Of a stretch of 50,816 nt of DNA, positions 16,826-25,937 are shown piece after piece. Made by a program: the position numbers and the translations under genes. Location: positions 1 to 50,816 of the forward strand of contig JARIDA010000118.1 of assembly GCA_029257065.1 (NCBI GenBank), given 5' to 3'. The stretch's first letter is position 1; each line of letters starts with the position of its first letter. The notes under the pieces are model-generated. The model was given only the letters and a program-made list of their open reading frames with translations. It had not been told where the DNA came from and did not search any database. Source of the DNA: Tissierellaceae bacterium (lineage in GTDB: Bacteria > Bacillota > Clostridia > Tissierellales > Tissierellaceae).

Positions 16826-16837
16826 GGAGTGGATTAG

Positions 16838-18031
16838 GTGTTAACAGGTAAGACAATTTTATTAGGAGTAACAGGTGGAATTGCTGTATACAAATCAGCT
16901 GATTTAGTAAGTAGACTTAGAAAAGAAAATGCAAATGTAGAAGTAGTTATGACAGAAGGAGCTAAAGAGTTTATAACTCCTTTAACTTTTCAAACAATGT
17001 CAAATAATATGGTACACCATAAAATGTTTAATGAAATAACTTCTTATGATGTGGAGCATATATCTTTAGCTAAAAAGGCAGATATGATTGTAATTGCTCC
17101 AGCAACAGCAAATACAATTGGGAAAATAGCTAATGGAATAGCGGATAATCTATTGACAACTGTGGTTATGGCCTCAAAAGCAAAGGTGTTAATAGCACCT
17201 GCTATGAATACTGTGATGTATGATAATTATATGACCCAAGAAAATATGAAGAAGTTAAAAGGACTGGGCTATGAATTTATAAATCCAGGATCAGGTTTAT
17301 TGGCCTGTGGAGATATTGGAAGAGGTAAGATGGCAGAACCGGTTGACATAGTTGAATATATAAAGAGTAGTTTTGTAAAAAAGGATTTAAAAGGGAAAAA
17401 TATAACTATAACAGCAGGACCTACAATAGAGTCCTTGGATCCGGTAAGATATATAACCAATCACTCCTCTGGAAAGACAGGATATTATTTAGCTAAAAAC
17501 GCTGTAGATAGAGGAGCTCAAGTAAACTTAATTAGTGGTCCTACAAATTTAACACCACCTAAAGATGTGAACTTTGTAGAAGTTAAAACAACTCAAGATA
17601 TGTTTGATGCAGTAGGAGATTATTTTGATAAAACAGATGTTTTAATAAAATCAGCTGCTCCATCAGATTTTCGTCCAGAAAAATCTAGTGAATTAAAAAT
17701 AAAAAAACAAAAAGATATTAAAAAAATGACTATTGATTATGTTGAAAATCCAGATATAGTAGCATATTATGGATCTAAAAAGAAGAATCAAATAATAGTA
17801 GGATTCGCAGCAGAAACCAATGATCTTTATGAGAATGCTAACAAAAAGATAAAGAGTAAAAATTTAGATTTTATAGTAGCTAATGATATAACTCAAGAAG
17901 GTGCAGGTTTCCAAGTTGAAACTAATATAATAACTATAATAGATAATATGGGTAATAAAGAATCTTATCCTAAAATAAGTAAAGAAGAAGTTGCAATAGA
18001 GATTTTAAATAAAGTTAAGAATATGTTGTAA
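16838..18031 (+). CDS. coaBC: Bifunctional phosphopantothenoylcysteine decarboxylase / phosphopantothenate-cysteine ligase
   Basis: A 397-residue fusion catalysing two middle steps of coenzyme A synthesis. The CoaC flavoprotein half (about 1-180) shows GVTGGIAVYKSADL, the histidine in the VEHISLAKKAD region, APATANTIGKIANGIADNL, APAMNTVMYDN and the cysteine-bearing GLLACGDIGRGKM. The CoaB ligase half (about 185-397) shows ITAGPTIESLDPVRYITNHSSGKTG. It starts with GTG at 16838, with AAGGAG about 10 bases upstream. The last codons and stop are copied once more just downstream in a 35-base tandem duplication; the protein is unaffected. coaD is also in this window, in a different unit. Confidence 0.96.
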   Translation: MLTGKTILLGVTGGIAVYKSADLVSRLRKENANVEVVMTEGAKEFITPLTFQTMSNNMVHHKMFNEITSYDVEHISLAKKADMIVIAPATANTIGKIANGIADNLLTTVVMASKAKVLIAPAMNTVMYDNYMTQENMKKLKGLGYEFINPGSGLLACGDIGRGKMAEPVDIVEYIKSSFVKKDLKGKNITITAGPTIESLDPVRYITNHSSGKTGYYLAKNAVDRGAQVNLISGPTNLTPPKDVNFVEVKTTQDMFDAVGDYFDKTDVLIKSAAPSDFRPEKSSELKIKKQKDIKKMTIDYVENPDIVAYYGSKKKNQIIVGFAAETNDLYENANKKIKSKNLDFIVANDITQEGAGFQVETNIITIIDNMGNKESYPKISKEEVAIEILNKVKNML

Positions 18032-18064
18032 TAGAGATTTTAAATAAAGTTAAGAATATGTTGT
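17995..18064 (+). repeat. Tandem duplication, two copies of 35 bases, at the 3' end of coaBC
   Basis: The 35 bases from 17995 to 18029 recur exactly at 18030-18064. The unit holds the last codons of coaBC. The first copy ends in the used stop TAA (18029-18031). The second copy is untranslated and ends in a relic stop (18064-18066). Identity between copies is complete as read, which suggests a recent slippage event. Confidence 0.95.
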
Positions 18065-18104
18065 AAATTAAAAGCTAGATAATTATCTAGCTTTTAATTT
18101 TATG
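18065..18104 (+). terminator. Rho-independent terminator after coaBC
   Basis: A 36-base perfect palindrome (18065-18100; arm ends in AGCTAGATAA, then TTATCTAGCT) with a T-rich 3' arm. It overlaps the relic stop codon of the duplicated coaBC end and lies 17 bases before the priA start. Confidence 0.82.
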
Positions 18105-18117
18105 AAAAGGATTGATT

Positions 18118-20580
18118 ATGTTGACAAGCGTCGCAGAAATAATAGTTGATAATAGAGCAGTTCAGACAGATAGACCCTTTACCTATGCTATAAATCCAAA
18201 GATGGAAAATCTTATAAAGGAAGGTATGCGTGTAATAGTACCTTTTGGTAGAGGCAATAGAAATATAAAGGGAATAGTTATTAATATATTAGATGAATTT
18301 TCAGGAGATTATAAATTAAAAGAGATTATAGATGTACTTGATGATAAACCTTTGATTTCTAAAGAATTATTAAGTTTAAGTAAATGGATGAAGGAATATT
18401 ATTTATCATCCTATTTAGATTCTTTGCAAACTGTTTTACCTCCAGGAGATTTTAAAGAGATAGAAACATTTGTTTCTTTAGAGAATGAGCTGGAATTAGA
18501 ATCTGAAGAGGAAGAAATTATAGTAGAATATCTTAAAGATAAAAAAATGGAATTATTAAGTAAATTAAAAACAGATTTGAATTTGACAGGGATAAATCAA
18601 ATATTAGAAAAGCTAGAGAATCAGAAAATAATAAAAACCACTATAGATATTTCTACTCGTATTAGTAAAAAGACTGAAAGATGGGTAGAAATATTAAATA
18701 GAGAACTTACATTAGAAGAGAGCAGAGAAAGGATTGGAACTAGGGCAAATAAACAACTAGAGATAATGGAATATATTTTCAAAGAAAAATCCTCATCTCT
18801 TGAACAAGTCTTAAAGGCAGTTAGTACTACTGATGCAACTGTAAAGGCCTTGGAAAAAAAAGAACTGATTAAAATAACTTATAGAGAGGTTCAAAGAGAT
18901 CCAATTAAAAGGGAAATAGCGGATTATAAAAAGCATGAGTTAAATAAAGAACAAAAACTGGTTTTTACTGACATGGTGGAAAAAGTCAATGAAGGAGAAA
19001 GTAATAGATTTCTGTTACATGGTGTAACTGGTAGTGGTAAAACAGAAATATATTTGCAATTAGTGGAAAAGATGATTGAAGATGGAAAGGATAGTATAAT
19101 ATTAGTACCAGAAATATCCTTAACCCCACAAACCATAGATAGATTTGTTGGAAGATTTCAAGATGATGTTGCAGTTCTTCATAGTGGGCTATCCCATGGA
19201 GAAAGATTTGATCAATGGAGAATGATAAAAGAAGGTAAAGTTAAAATTGTGGTAGGAGCTAGATCAGCAGTATTTGCACCATTTAATAATTTAGGATTAA
19301 TAGTAATAGATGAAGAACACGAAACAACATATAAGTCTTCTAATAATCCGAAATATGATACAATAGAAGTAGCTTCAAAGCGTATAGAGCTTGAAGGAGC
19401 ATCACTATTACTAGGCTCAGCAACACCTTCCATAGAGACTTACTATAAAGCAAGTAAAGGTGAAATACTCTTATATGAATTAAATCATAGAGTAAATAAA
19501 GATGCACTTCCAAATATAGATGTTATTGATATGAGAGAAGAGTTAAATTTAGGAAATAGATCTATATTTAGTAGAAATTTATATAAAAGTATAGAGGAGA
19601 ATTTAAAAAGCGAAAAACAAACCATATTATTTTTAAATAGAAGAGGATTTTCTACATTTGTATCTTGTAGATCTTGTGGTTATGTTGTAAAATGTGATGA
19701 TTGTGAAGTTTCTATGACTTATCATCATAATATTAACAGGGTTAAATGTCATTATTGTGGTAAAACAGAAATAAGTCCTGTTAAATGTCCAGAATGTGGA
19801 AGTGAATATATAAGATATTTTGGGATAGGTACAGAAAGAGTAGAGGAAATGACAAGAAAATATTTTCCTGAAGCTAGAGTAGCCAGAATGGATGCTGATA
19901 CTATGGGAAAAAAGGGAAGTTATGAAAAAACTTTGGGAATGATGAAAGAGGGAAAGATAGATATCTTAATAGGGACTCAAATGATTTCTAAAGGATTAGA
20001 TTTTAAAAATGTAACCTTAGTTGGTATAATAGCAGCAGATACAACTTTAAATTTGCCTGATTTTAGATCCCCTGAAAGAGCTTTTCAATTAGTGACACAG
20101 GTAGCGGGTAGAGCAGGTAGAGGAGAATATAAAGGCAATGTTATTTTACAAACCTATGACCCAGATCACTATAGTATTAAATGTTCTAAAGAGCATGACT
20201 TTAATAAATTTTATAAGGAAGAAATTAAAATAAGAGAAGAGTTTGAATATCCACCCTATACAAATTTAATAAGTATATTACTTTATGGACGGAATAATAT
20301 TAGAGTATCTGAATCTATAAATAAGATGGGAAGATTATTAAAAGAAAATATTCACTGGTTGGATCTTGAAGAAATAAATAATATCATGAGTGGTCCTTAT
20401 CCAGCACCACTTGAAAAGATAAGGAATCAATTTAGATGGCAGATAATATTAAAAATAGAAGATAAATATATGAATCTTATGAAAGAAACTATTAAAAAAA
20501 TTTGTTTAGAAAATGAATATAATATTAATATGAAGGATATTAAAATGAGTATAGATATAAATCCAAATTCAATATTATAA
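18118..20580 (+). CDS. priA: Primosomal protein N' (replication restart helicase PriA)
   Basis: An 820-residue superfamily 2 helicase that recognises abandoned forks and reloads the replisome. The N-terminal DNA-binding and winged-helix regions (about 1-270) precede the helicase core: Walker A HGVTGSGKTE near 301-310, DEEH near 398, LLGSATPS near 430. Between the helicase lobes is a zinc-binding insert with eight cysteines in CXXC pairs (CRSCG, CDDC, CHYCG, CPECG; about 515-565). Later come GTERVEE, GTQMISKGLDF and QVAGRAGRG. ATG 18118 follows AAAAGGA by 6 bases; TTG 18112 is the alternative. It starts a new unit, priA-def-fmt. Confidence 0.97.
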   Translation: MLTSVAEIIVDNRAVQTDRPFTYAINPKMENLIKEGMRVIVPFGRGNRNIKGIVINILDEFSGDYKLKEIIDVLDDKPLISKELLSLSKWMKEYYLSSYLDSLQTVLPPGDFKEIETFVSLENELELESEEEEIIVEYLKDKKMELLSKLKTDLNLTGINQILEKLENQKIIKTTIDISTRISKKTERWVEILNRELTLEESRERIGTRANKQLEIMEYIFKEKSSSLEQVLKAVSTTDATVKALEKKELIKITYREVQRDPIKREIADYKKHELNKEQKLVFTDMVEKVNEGESNRFLLHGVTGSGKTEIYLQLVEKMIEDGKDSIILVPEISLTPQTIDRFVGRFQDDVAVLHSGLSHGERFDQWRMIKEGKVKIVVGARSAVFAPFNNLGLIVIDEEHETTYKSSNNPKYDTIEVASKRIELEGASLLLGSATPSIETYYKASKGEILLYELNHRVNKDALPNIDVIDMREELNLGNRSIFSRNLYKSIEENLKSEKQTILFLNRRGFSTFVSCRSCGYVVKCDDCEVSMTYHHNINRVKCHYCGKTEISPVKCPECGSEYIRYFGIGTERVEEMTRKYFPEARVARMDADTMGKKGSYEKTLGMMKEGKIDILIGTQMISKGLDFKNVTLVGIIAADTTLNLPDFRSPERAFQLVTQVAGRAGRGEYKGNVILQTYDPDHYSIKCSKEHDFNKFYKEEIKIREEFEYPPYTNLISILLYGRNNIRVSESINKMGRLLKENIHWLDLEEINNIMSGPYPAPLEKIRNQFRWQIILKIEDKYMNLMKETIKKICLENEYNINMKDIKMSIDINPNSIL

Positions 20581-20612
20581 ATTAAGTCGGAAATAAAATA
20601 GGAGGAGATTAT

Positions 20613-21092
20613 ATGGCATTAAGAGAGTTGAGAATAGATGGAGATCCAATATTAAGAAAGAAATCTAGAGAAGTTGAGAATATTACAGATAGAATAAGGG
20701 TTACTTTAGATGATATGTTAGAGACTATGTATCATACAGATGGAGTAGGTCTAGCAGGTCCACAAATAGGAGTATTAAGAAGAATAATAGTTGTAGATGA
20801 TAGAGAAGAAGATGGTCCTGGACCACTTAAAATGATTAATCCAGTTATACTAAATAGAGAAGGAAGCTGTTTAGATATAGAGGGTTGTTTGTCTGTTCCA
20901 AATAGAACTGGAATGGTAGAAAGACCAGAATCACTAACTGTAGAGTATTTAGATGAAAATGGAGAAGAAAAATCTATAGAGGCAGAAGGATTATTAGCGA
21001 GAATTATTTGTCATGAAGTGGACCACTTAGATGGAATATTATATGTAGATATAATGGAAGAGGAAATTTTCCCAGAAGAAGGTGAAGATTAA
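20613..21092 (+). CDS. def: Peptide deformylase
   Basis: A 159-residue metalloenzyme (Fe2+/Zn2+) that removes the formyl group from nascent N-termini. The three family motifs are intact: GVGLAGPQIG (44-53), EGCLSVP (C92) and HEVDH (134-138), with E135 catalytic and C92, H134 and H138 the metal ligands. AGGAGG precedes the ATG. Its last base is the A of the fmt start codon (TAATG), the classic coupled def-fmt pair that handles opposite ends of the formyl-Met cycle. Confidence 0.97.
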   Translation: MALRELRIDGDPILRKKSREVENITDRIRVTLDDMLETMYHTDGVGLAGPQIGVLRRIIVVDDREEDGPGPLKMINPVILNREGSCLDIEGCLSVPNRTGMVERPESLTVEYLDENGEEKSIEAEGLLARIICHEVDHLDGILYVDIMEEEIFPEEGED

Positions 21093-22030
21093 TGAAGATT
21101 GTATTTATGGGAACTCCAGAATTTGCAGTTCCAACATTGGAAGCTTTATATAATGCAGGTCATTCAATAGACTTAGTAATTAGTCAGGAAGATTCAAGAA
21201 GGGGCAGGGGAAAAAAACTACTACCAACAGAGGTCAAGGCTAAGGCTATTGAATTAGGTCTACAGGTCTATCAACCAAAAAATGTAAATTCGGAAGAAGC
21301 TATTGAGAGAATAAAAGATTGTGAACCTGATTTCATAGTGGTTGTTGCCTATGGACAAATAATTAAGAAACCAATTTTAGAAATACCAAAGTATGATATT
21401 ATTAATGTTCATGCATCATTGCTTCCAAAATATAGAGGAGCAGCACCAATACATTGGTCTATTGTAAATGGCGAAACAGAAACAGGAGTAACGATAATGC
21501 AGGTAGAAGAAGGACTAGATACTGGCGATATGATATTAAAAGAATCTATTAAAATAGGGAAAGACGATGATGCATCAATAATTCATGATAAATTATCAGA
21601 ATTAGGTGGTAAAATGATAAATACAGCTATTTCTGGAATTGTAGATGGAAGTTTAAAAAGAGAAAAACAGGATGATAGTCTATCCAGCTATGCATCTAAA
21701 ATAAATAGGGATTCAGGGGACATTGATTGGAATAAGAATGCACAGGATATAAAAAATTTAATAAGAGGATTTAAACCTTGGCCATCAGCATATACTAAAT
21801 ATAAAGATGAAATAATGAAGATACACAGAGCAAATGCAATAGAGAAAGTTTATGAAGGTGAAACCGGTGAAATAGTACACATAACAGATAAAGCTATATA
21901 TGTAAAAGCATTGGATAGTACAGTGGAAATACTAGAATTACAGTTTCCAGGGAATAGAAAAATGTCGGTGGAAGATTATTTAAGAGGAAATACAATGGAA
22001 AAAGGAGTCATACTAAAGCAATCTAATTAG
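21092..22030 (+). CDS. fmt: Methionyl-tRNA formyltransferase
   Basis: A 312-residue enzyme that formylates initiator Met-tRNA using 10-formyl-THF. The catalytic formyltransferase domain has the NVHASLLPKYRGAAPIHW signature near residues 108-125, preceded by VVAYGQIIKKPIL. After it comes ETGVTIMQVEEGLDTGDM, containing the conserved aspartate. The C-terminal domain (about 205-312) binds tRNA. It overlaps the def stop by one base. The enzyme's folate cofactor pool is linked to glyA at the start of the window. Confidence 0.97.
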   Translation: MKIVFMGTPEFAVPTLEALYNAGHSIDLVISQEDSRRGRGKKLLPTEVKAKAIELGLQVYQPKNVNSEEAIERIKDCEPDFIVVVAYGQIIKKPILEIPKYDIINVHASLLPKYRGAAPIHWSIVNGETETGVTIMQVEEGLDTGDMILKESIKIGKDDDASIIHDKLSELGGKMINTAISGIVDGSLKREKQDDSLSSYASKINRDSGDIDWNKNAQDIKNLIRGFKPWPSAYTKYKDEIMKIHRANAIEKVYEGETGEIVHITDKAIYVKALDSTVEILELQFPGNRKMSVEDYLRGNTMEKGVILKQSN

Positions 22031-22046
22031 AAAGAAGGAGATAAGT

Positions 22047-22748
22047 ATGAGAGGATTATATTATGGAATGGAGTATTATAGCTCATGGATTACTTTTGTA
22101 CTACCTTTTTTATTATTAGCTTTTTATGCACAATATAAAATAAAAAGCACTTATAATAAATTTTCAAAAGTATCAAGTGGTACTGTAAACTCAGGGGCAG
22201 ATATAGCTAGAATAATATTAGATAGAAATGGTCTTAGAAATGTTAGAGTTAATCAAGTAGGAGGAACATTATCAGATCACTATGATCCTAGAACCAAAAC
22301 AGTGAATTTATCTAGAGATGTGTACAGAGGTAATAGTATATCATCTGTTAGTATAGCAGCTCACGAGGTTGGACATGCATTACAAGATGCAGAGGAATAT
22401 ATACCTTTGAAAATTAGAAGTGCTATTGTACCAATAGCAAATTTAGGATCTAGATTTGTTTGGCCAATGATATTTTTAGGAGTTGCAATTGCACCATTTT
22501 TTATTGAATTAGGAATAGCTCTATTTCTAGGTGTTATATTATTTCAAGTAGTAACACTACCTGTAGAGTTTAATGCAAGTAGTCGTGCAATAGCTCAATT
22601 AGAGAATGGAATTATTGAGATGGATCAAATTAATGGTTCGAAGAAAGTATTAAGGGCAGCAGCTTTAACATATGTAACTGCAGCTCTGGTTTCAGTAGGA
22701 GAATTATTTAGAATATTGTCAATGACAGAAAATAGAAGAAGAAACTGA
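22047..22748 (+). CDS. YugP-like membrane zinc metallopeptidase
   Basis: A 233-residue protein with an N-terminal membrane segment (about residues 11-28), a cytosol- or surface-facing peptidase domain with the zincin motif AAHEVGHALQDAEEY (about 105-119) and two more hydrophobic helices (about 127-175). It matches the zinc peptidase family 2 (YugP-like) of Firmicutes. Its substrate is not known. It lies between fmt and rsmB, a position kept in many Clostridia, which hints at co-expression rather than function. AGAAGGAGAT precedes the ATG. A strong hairpin overlaps the stop codon. Confidence 0.87.
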   Translation: MRGLYYGMEYYSSWITFVLPFLLLAFYAQYKIKSTYNKFSKVSSGTVNSGADIARIILDRNGLRNVRVNQVGGTLSDHYDPRTKTVNLSRDVYRGNSISSVSIAAHEVGHALQDAEEYIPLKIRSAIVPIANLGSRFVWPMIFLGVAIAPFFIELGIALFLGVILFQVVTLPVEFNASSRAIAQLENGIIEMDQINGSKKVLRAAALTYVTAALVSVGELFRILSMTENRRRN

Positions 22749-22773
22749 TAAATAGGGGTCACCCCTATTTATC
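22747..22773 (+). other. Perfect stem-loop overlapping the stop of the zinc peptidase gene, weak U-tract
   Basis: Thirteen-base arms (GATAAATAGGGGT and ACCCCTATTTATC) around one central base, overlapping the TGA stop at 22746-22748. It is followed by TTATTATAGG rather than a real T run. It could be a weak terminator or an mRNA processing or stabilising element between this gene and rsmB. Confidence 0.75.
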
Positions 22774-22791
22774 TTATTATAGGAGGATAAT

Positions 22792-24114
22792 ATGATAGCA
22801 TCAAGAGAAGTGGCATTTAAAGTATTACTTGATATATGGGAAAATGGAGCATATTCTAATTTAAGTTTAAATAAACATATAAGAGAATTTGATGCTTATT
22901 CAGATGAAAATTTTATTAGAGAAATAGTTTATGGTGTTTTAGAAAATGAAATATATATAGATTATATAATAGAAAAAATGTCTAAAATAGGATTAAAAAG
23001 AATACACAAACATATATTTATATTACTTAGAATGGGAATCTATCAAATGGTTTTTATGGATGGAGTTCCAGATAGAGCAGCAGTTCATGAATCTGTAGAA
23101 TTATCAAAGAAATATGGAAATAAGGGCTCAAGGGGCTTTGTTAATGGAATGCTTAGGAATTTTTCCAGAAATAAAGAAGATTTATCAAAAATCAGAGTTA
23201 AAGATAAAGCAAAAAAAATATCTATAAAATACTCCCATCCAATGTGGATGGTAAATTATTTTATAGAGGAATTTGGATATGAATTTACTGAATCATTGTG
23301 CAAAGCAAACAATGAAACTCCTAATTTTACAATAAGAGTAAATGAAATAGTGACAAATAAGAATGATTTAAAAAAGAGATTAATAGATCGAAATTTTGAA
23401 GTTAAAGATTCAATTTATTCTAAATCATCAATAATAATTAAAAACCCTAAAAATATAACAGATTTAAGTGAATATAAAGATGGACTATTTAGTATTCAAG
23501 ATGTTAGTAGTAGTTTGGTAGGAGAGGTGATTAATCCAGAACCATATAGCAAATTATTAGATTTATGTGCAGCACCAGGTGGTAAAACTATGCATCTTGC
23601 AGAAATTATGAATAATAAGGGAGATATAATAGCAACAGATATACATCCACATAGAGTGGAGTTAATAGAAAAAAATGCAAAAAGATTAAATATAAATATA
23701 GTAAAATCATCTGTAGAAGATGGGATGAAATTCAATGAAAGTTATAAAAATAAATTTGATTATTGTCTGATAGATGCACCTTGCTCAGGATTGGGAACAA
23801 TAAGAAGAAATCCAGAGATAAAACTATCAAAAAATGCTCAAGATATTGATAGTTTAGTAAAAATACAGAAAAAAATATTAGAAAATGCAAAAAAATATAT
23901 TAAAAAGGATGGCTTTTTAATATATAGTACATGCACTATAGGTAGCAAAGAAAATGATAATGTTGTAAGTCATTTTTTGAAAAATAATAAGAACTTTGAA
24001 TTAGTTGATATAAAATTAAAAAATATAGAAACAAAAGATAAATTTTTAAAGCTTTATCCTAATATACATGGAACGGATGGATTTTTTATAGCTAAAATGA
24101 TTAGAAAAAACTAG
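22792..24114 (+). CDS. rsmB: 16S rRNA m5C967 methyltransferase
   Basis: A 440-residue RsmB (Sun) protein. The N-terminal NusB-like RNA-binding domain (about 1-140; SREVAFKVLLDI, RMGIYQMVFMD, GNKGSRGFVNGMLRN) joins a SAM-dependent methyltransferase domain with LDLCAAPGGKTMHLAE near 257-272, the DAPCSGLGTIRRNPE motif and the STCTIGSKENDNV motif; cysteines in the last two are the catalytic pair. It methylates C967 of 16S rRNA (E. coli numbering). It begins the conserved rsmB-rlmN-prpC-prkC-rsgA-rpe run. Confidence 0.96.
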   Translation: MIASREVAFKVLLDIWENGAYSNLSLNKHIREFDAYSDENFIREIVYGVLENEIYIDYIIEKMSKIGLKRIHKHIFILLRMGIYQMVFMDGVPDRAAVHESVELSKKYGNKGSRGFVNGMLRNFSRNKEDLSKIRVKDKAKKISIKYSHPMWMVNYFIEEFGYEFTESLCKANNETPNFTIRVNEIVTNKNDLKKRLIDRNFEVKDSIYSKSSIIIKNPKNITDLSEYKDGLFSIQDVSSSLVGEVINPEPYSKLLDLCAAPGGKTMHLAEIMNNKGDIIATDIHPHRVELIEKNAKRLNINIVKSSVEDGMKFNESYKNKFDYCLIDAPCSGLGTIRRNPEIKLSKNAQDIDSLVKIQKKILENAKKYIKKDGFLIYSTCTIGSKENDNVVSHFLKNNKNFELVDIKLKNIETKDKFLKLYPNIHGTDGFFIAKMIRKN

Positions 24115-24133
24115 GTGAAGATGGAGTGGTTAT

Positions 24134-25171
24134 TTGAAAAATAAAGAAATTAATGGAATGAGATTAGAAGAATTAAAAGAATATATGTCTGAATTAGGAG
24201 AACAAGCTTTTCGTGGAGAACAAGTCTTCAATTTTTTTCATGCAAATAGAGGAGTAAATATAGAAGATGCAAATACTCTTTCAAAAAAGTTACGAGAAAA
24301 AATTATAAAAGAATCCAATATAAATAAAATTAAAATATATAAAAAATATGAATCTAAAATAGATAATACAAAAAAATATTTATTCCAATTAGAGGATGAA
24401 AATATAATAGAATCAGTTTTAATGGAATATAAACATGGTAGATCTGTATGTATATCAACACAAGTTGGTTGTAAAATGGGATGTTCTTTCTGTGCCTCAA
24501 CTAAAGGTGGTTTAATAAGAGATTTGACAACTGCAGAAATGTTAAATCAAGTTTATGAAATTGAAAGGGATATAAACTCAGAAATTTCAAATATAGTTTT
24601 AATGGGAAGTGGAGAACCATTAGATAATTATGAAGAGACTTTGAATTTTATAAAAATTATAACAGATGAAAAGGGACATAATTTAAGCATGAGAAATATA
24701 ACACTTTCAACTTGTGGAGTTGTTCCTATGATAGATAAATTAGCAGAAGAAGAATTATCAATAACTCTAGCTATTTCATTGCATTCTGCTTTTGATGAAA
24801 AAAGGCAGGAAATTATGCCAATTGCAAAAAAATATAGTATAGATGAATTAATCCAAGCTTGTAGACGGTATGTTGAAAAAACAGGTAGAAGAATAACGTT
24901 TGAATATACTTTGATAGAAGGTGTTAATGACAGTGTAGAAGATGCAGAAAAATTAAGTGAATTATTTAAAGGACTTAATATGCATCTAAATTTAATTCCA
25001 TTAAATCCAATTAAAGAGTATAATGGAGAGGTAGCTAGTATTAGAAATATAGAAAAATTTAAAAAAATACTAGATAATAAAAATATTAGAACTACTATTC
25101 GTAGAGAAATGGGACAGGATATAAGTGCATCTTGTGGCCAGTTAAGAAGATCAGTACTAGGAGATAATTAA
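24134..25171 (+). CDS. rlmN: Dual-specificity 23S rRNA / tRNA adenine C2-methyltransferase RlmN
   Basis: A 345-residue radical SAM enzyme that makes m2A2503 in 23S rRNA and m2A37 in some tRNAs by a ping-pong mechanism. The iron-sulfur cluster motif is CKMGCSFC (C113, C117, C120). The two further mechanistic cysteines are C106, seven residues before the cluster, and C334 in SASCGQLR near the C-terminus. MGSGEPLDNY and ISLHSAFDEKR are also typical. It begins at TTG 24134 with TGGAG upstream; the spacing is acceptable and no better start keeps the N-terminus. It follows rsmB by 19 bases. Confidence 0.96.
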   Translation: MKNKEINGMRLEELKEYMSELGEQAFRGEQVFNFFHANRGVNIEDANTLSKKLREKIIKESNINKIKIYKKYESKIDNTKKYLFQLEDENIIESVLMEYKHGRSVCISTQVGCKMGCSFCASTKGGLIRDLTTAEMLNQVYEIERDINSEISNIVLMGSGEPLDNYEETLNFIKIITDEKGHNLSMRNITLSTCGVVPMIDKLAEEELSITLAISLHSAFDEKRQEIMPIAKKYSIDELIQACRRYVEKTGRRITFEYTLIEGVNDSVEDAEKLSELFKGLNMHLNLIPLNPIKEYNGEVASIRNIEKFKKILDNKNIRTTIRREMGQDISASCGQLRRSVLGDN

Positions 25172-25190
25172 TCTATTATGAGGTGATAAA

Positions 25191-25937
25191 ATGGAAATTG
25201 GATCTTTAACGGATATTGGAATGAAAAGAAAGGCAAATCAAGATAATATCTATGCATCAAAAGATTCAAATATGCCTTTGTTTTTGGTAGCAGATGGTAT
25301 GGGGGGACATAAGGCTGGAGAGATAGCCAGTAAAATGGCAAAAGATATAATAATTAATAATTTCAAGCTAAGAGAGAATTCATTAAAAGATAAATTAGAT
25401 ATAACTAGATTTATAAAGTCATCAATAGAGGAGACAAATACAAAAATATACTTAAAAGCCTCTAGAAATAAAGAGTATAAAGGTATGGGGACAACTTTAA
25501 CAATGGGCTATATAGAAGAAAATATTATATACTTAGGCCATGTGGGAGATAGTCGTGCTTATATTATAAGGGATGATAAAATTGATCAATTAACAGAAGA
25601 CCATTCCTATGTAAATCAGTTATTGAAAACTGGAACAATTACAAAAGATGAAGCAAAAAATCACCCTAATAAAAATATGATAACTAAGGCAGTGGGAAGT
25701 AGTAGTATATTAGAAGTAGATCTAATAGAGTTTAAATTAAAAGAAAATGATATATTAATCTTATCTACTGATGGACTCACTAATATGGTTTCTGATTTAG
25801 AAATATTGGAATACTTTAAGAAAAACATTCCAATTCAGAAAATATGTGAAGAATTAGTAGAAAGGGCTAACTTTAAGGGTGGTAAGGATAATATAAGTAT
25901 AGTAGCCCTAAAAATCAATAAAGAGGTGAAAGCATGA
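25191..25937 (+). CDS. prpC: PP2C-family protein serine/threonine phosphatase
   Basis: A 248-residue metal-dependent phosphatase with all PPM motifs: RKANQDN near 13-19, VADGMGGHKAGE near 34-45, GMGTTLTMG, LGHVGDSRAYII, TEDHSYVNQL, STDGLTNMV and GGKDNISIVAL. The aspartates in these motifs bind the two or three Mn/Mg ions. It reverses phosphorylation by the kinase encoded immediately downstream, with which it overlaps by 4 bases (ATGA). The pair controls wall metabolism, translation factors and dormancy exit in Gram-positives. GAGGTGATAAA precedes the ATG. Confidence 0.96.
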   Translation: MEIGSLTDIGMKRKANQDNIYASKDSNMPLFLVADGMGGHKAGEIASKMAKDIIINNFKLRENSLKDKLDITRFIKSSIEETNTKIYLKASRNKEYKGMGTTLTMGYIEENIIYLGHVGDSRAYIIRDDKIDQLTEDHSYVNQLLKTGTITKDEAKNHPNKNMITKAVGSSSILEVDLIEFKLKENDILILSTDGLTNMVSDLEILEYFKKNIPIQKICEELVERANFKGGKDNISIVALKINKEVKA

